Assembly (NCBI RefSeq): GCF_002897035.1
Contig: NZ_BAUX01000009.1
Coordinates: 62,001-126,000 of the forward strand
DNA length: 64,000 nt
Direction: 5' to 3'
From: Methylopila sp. Yamaguchi
GTDB lineage: Bacteria; Pseudomonadota; Alphaproteobacteria; Rhizobiales; Methylopilaceae
Numbering within the stretch: position 1 is the stretch's first letter; each line of letters begins with the position of its first letter. This document shows positions 63,848 to 64,000 of this stretch, one piece after another. A program made the position numbers and the translations under genes. Below the pieces are notes generated by a model. That model saw only the letters and a list, made by a program, of their open reading frames with translations. It made no database searches and was not told the DNA's origin.

Positions 63848-64000
63848 TTATGCGCGAGACGGATCGCCCCCGCAATCCACAGGAAACGTCGTCCCCTCGC
63901 CAAGCGATTCCGCCGCTAGCGCCGCGCTTCTCTCTTCGATGCGCTCCTGCAGGACGCGTTCGAAGGTCGCGCGCTCGAGGCCGGGCGGGATCGGCTCCAA
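63848..64000 (-). CDS. C-terminal end of a PlsC-type 1-acyl-glycerol-3-phosphate acyltransferase
   Basis: Seen: the last 50 residues of a minus-strand frame that enters from the right edge, reading LEPIPPGLERATFERVLQER and continuing IEERSAALAAES to a TAA at 63848-63850. The PIPPGL-x-R-xxF pattern is the typical ending of PlsC acyltransferases that make phosphatidic acid. The catalytic HX4D part is outside the window, so the call rests on this tail alone. Confidence 0.65.
   Translation of the reverse strand: MEPIPPGLERATFERVLQERIEERSAALAAESLGEGTTFPVDCGGDPSRA

Overview
The window is a GC-rich chromosomal segment from an alphaproteobacterium of the order Hyphomicrobiales, most likely a methylotroph near Hansschlegelia/Methylopila. 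This placement is inference. It rests on a lanmodulin-type lanthanide-binding protein (43603-44022), formate-tetrahydrofolate ligase, an intracellular PHB depolymerase, a very large NAD-glutamate dehydrogenase, a RegB/ActS-type sensor kinase and the ubiE-ubiB-coaBC-dut gene order common in this group. I see no tRNA, rRNA, IS element, prophage or CRISPR array. Nearly all of the sequence is accounted for by about 55 protein genes.

Layout. 1-962: start of purH and a pentapeptide-repeat gene with AT-richer composition. 1038-11133: a three-gene minus-strand operon encoding a complete iterative highly reducing polyketide synthase (KS-AT-DH-MT-ER-KR-ACP), an alpha-oxoamine synthase and a double GNAT-like acyltransferase. 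11619-15655: a small Ala-rich protein, an EamA transporter, two related small secreted proteins and fhs. 15804-25727: a Tad/Flp pilus locus with a divergent CpaC-N-like gene, flp pilin, cpaA and a tightly packed cpaBCDEF-tadBC operon, with CtrA-like sites upstream. 25824-29615: metX, yciB/ispZ and opgH. 29737-33044: a compact four-gene operon (MDR dehydrogenase, degenerate PTPS/QueD-like protein, GT4 glycosyltransferase, methyltransferase) with no function I can name. 33289-37005: lemA, a YjfB-like small protein, and hbd-etfA-etfB. 37224-41631: dnaA, a rhodanese, an AT-richer gap with degenerate DnaA boxes, rpsT and the RegB-like kinase. 41757-44893: phaZ fused to a helix-hairpin-helix tail, lanmodulin, and a metallophosphatase with a short translated leader. 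45044-54822: typA, a palindrome-rich gap, argG, an MFS transporter and gdh. 54929-64000: gluQ, cysK, an Rrf2 regulator, dut, coaBC, ubiB, ubiE, a DUF2125 gene, chaC, a hypothetical gene and the end of plsC.

The strongest candidates for undescribed biology are as follows. (i) The PKS/oxoamine synthase/acyltransferase operon has the same core logic as the fungal sphinganine-analogue pathways (FUM1 plus FUM8) and should make a sphingoid-like 2-amino-3-ketone lipid. (ii) The dehydrogenase/PTPS-like/GT/MT operon contains a PTPS-fold protein that has lost its catalytic Cys and one zinc His. (iii) A Hans-type lanmodulin sits beside a PHB depolymerase with an unusual C-terminal fusion. (iv) A cysteine-poor Rrf2 regulator lies next to cysK, with a palindrome between them. 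(v) A 118-bp nested palindromic element lies between argG and typA, and one of its ends is repeated at 33210.
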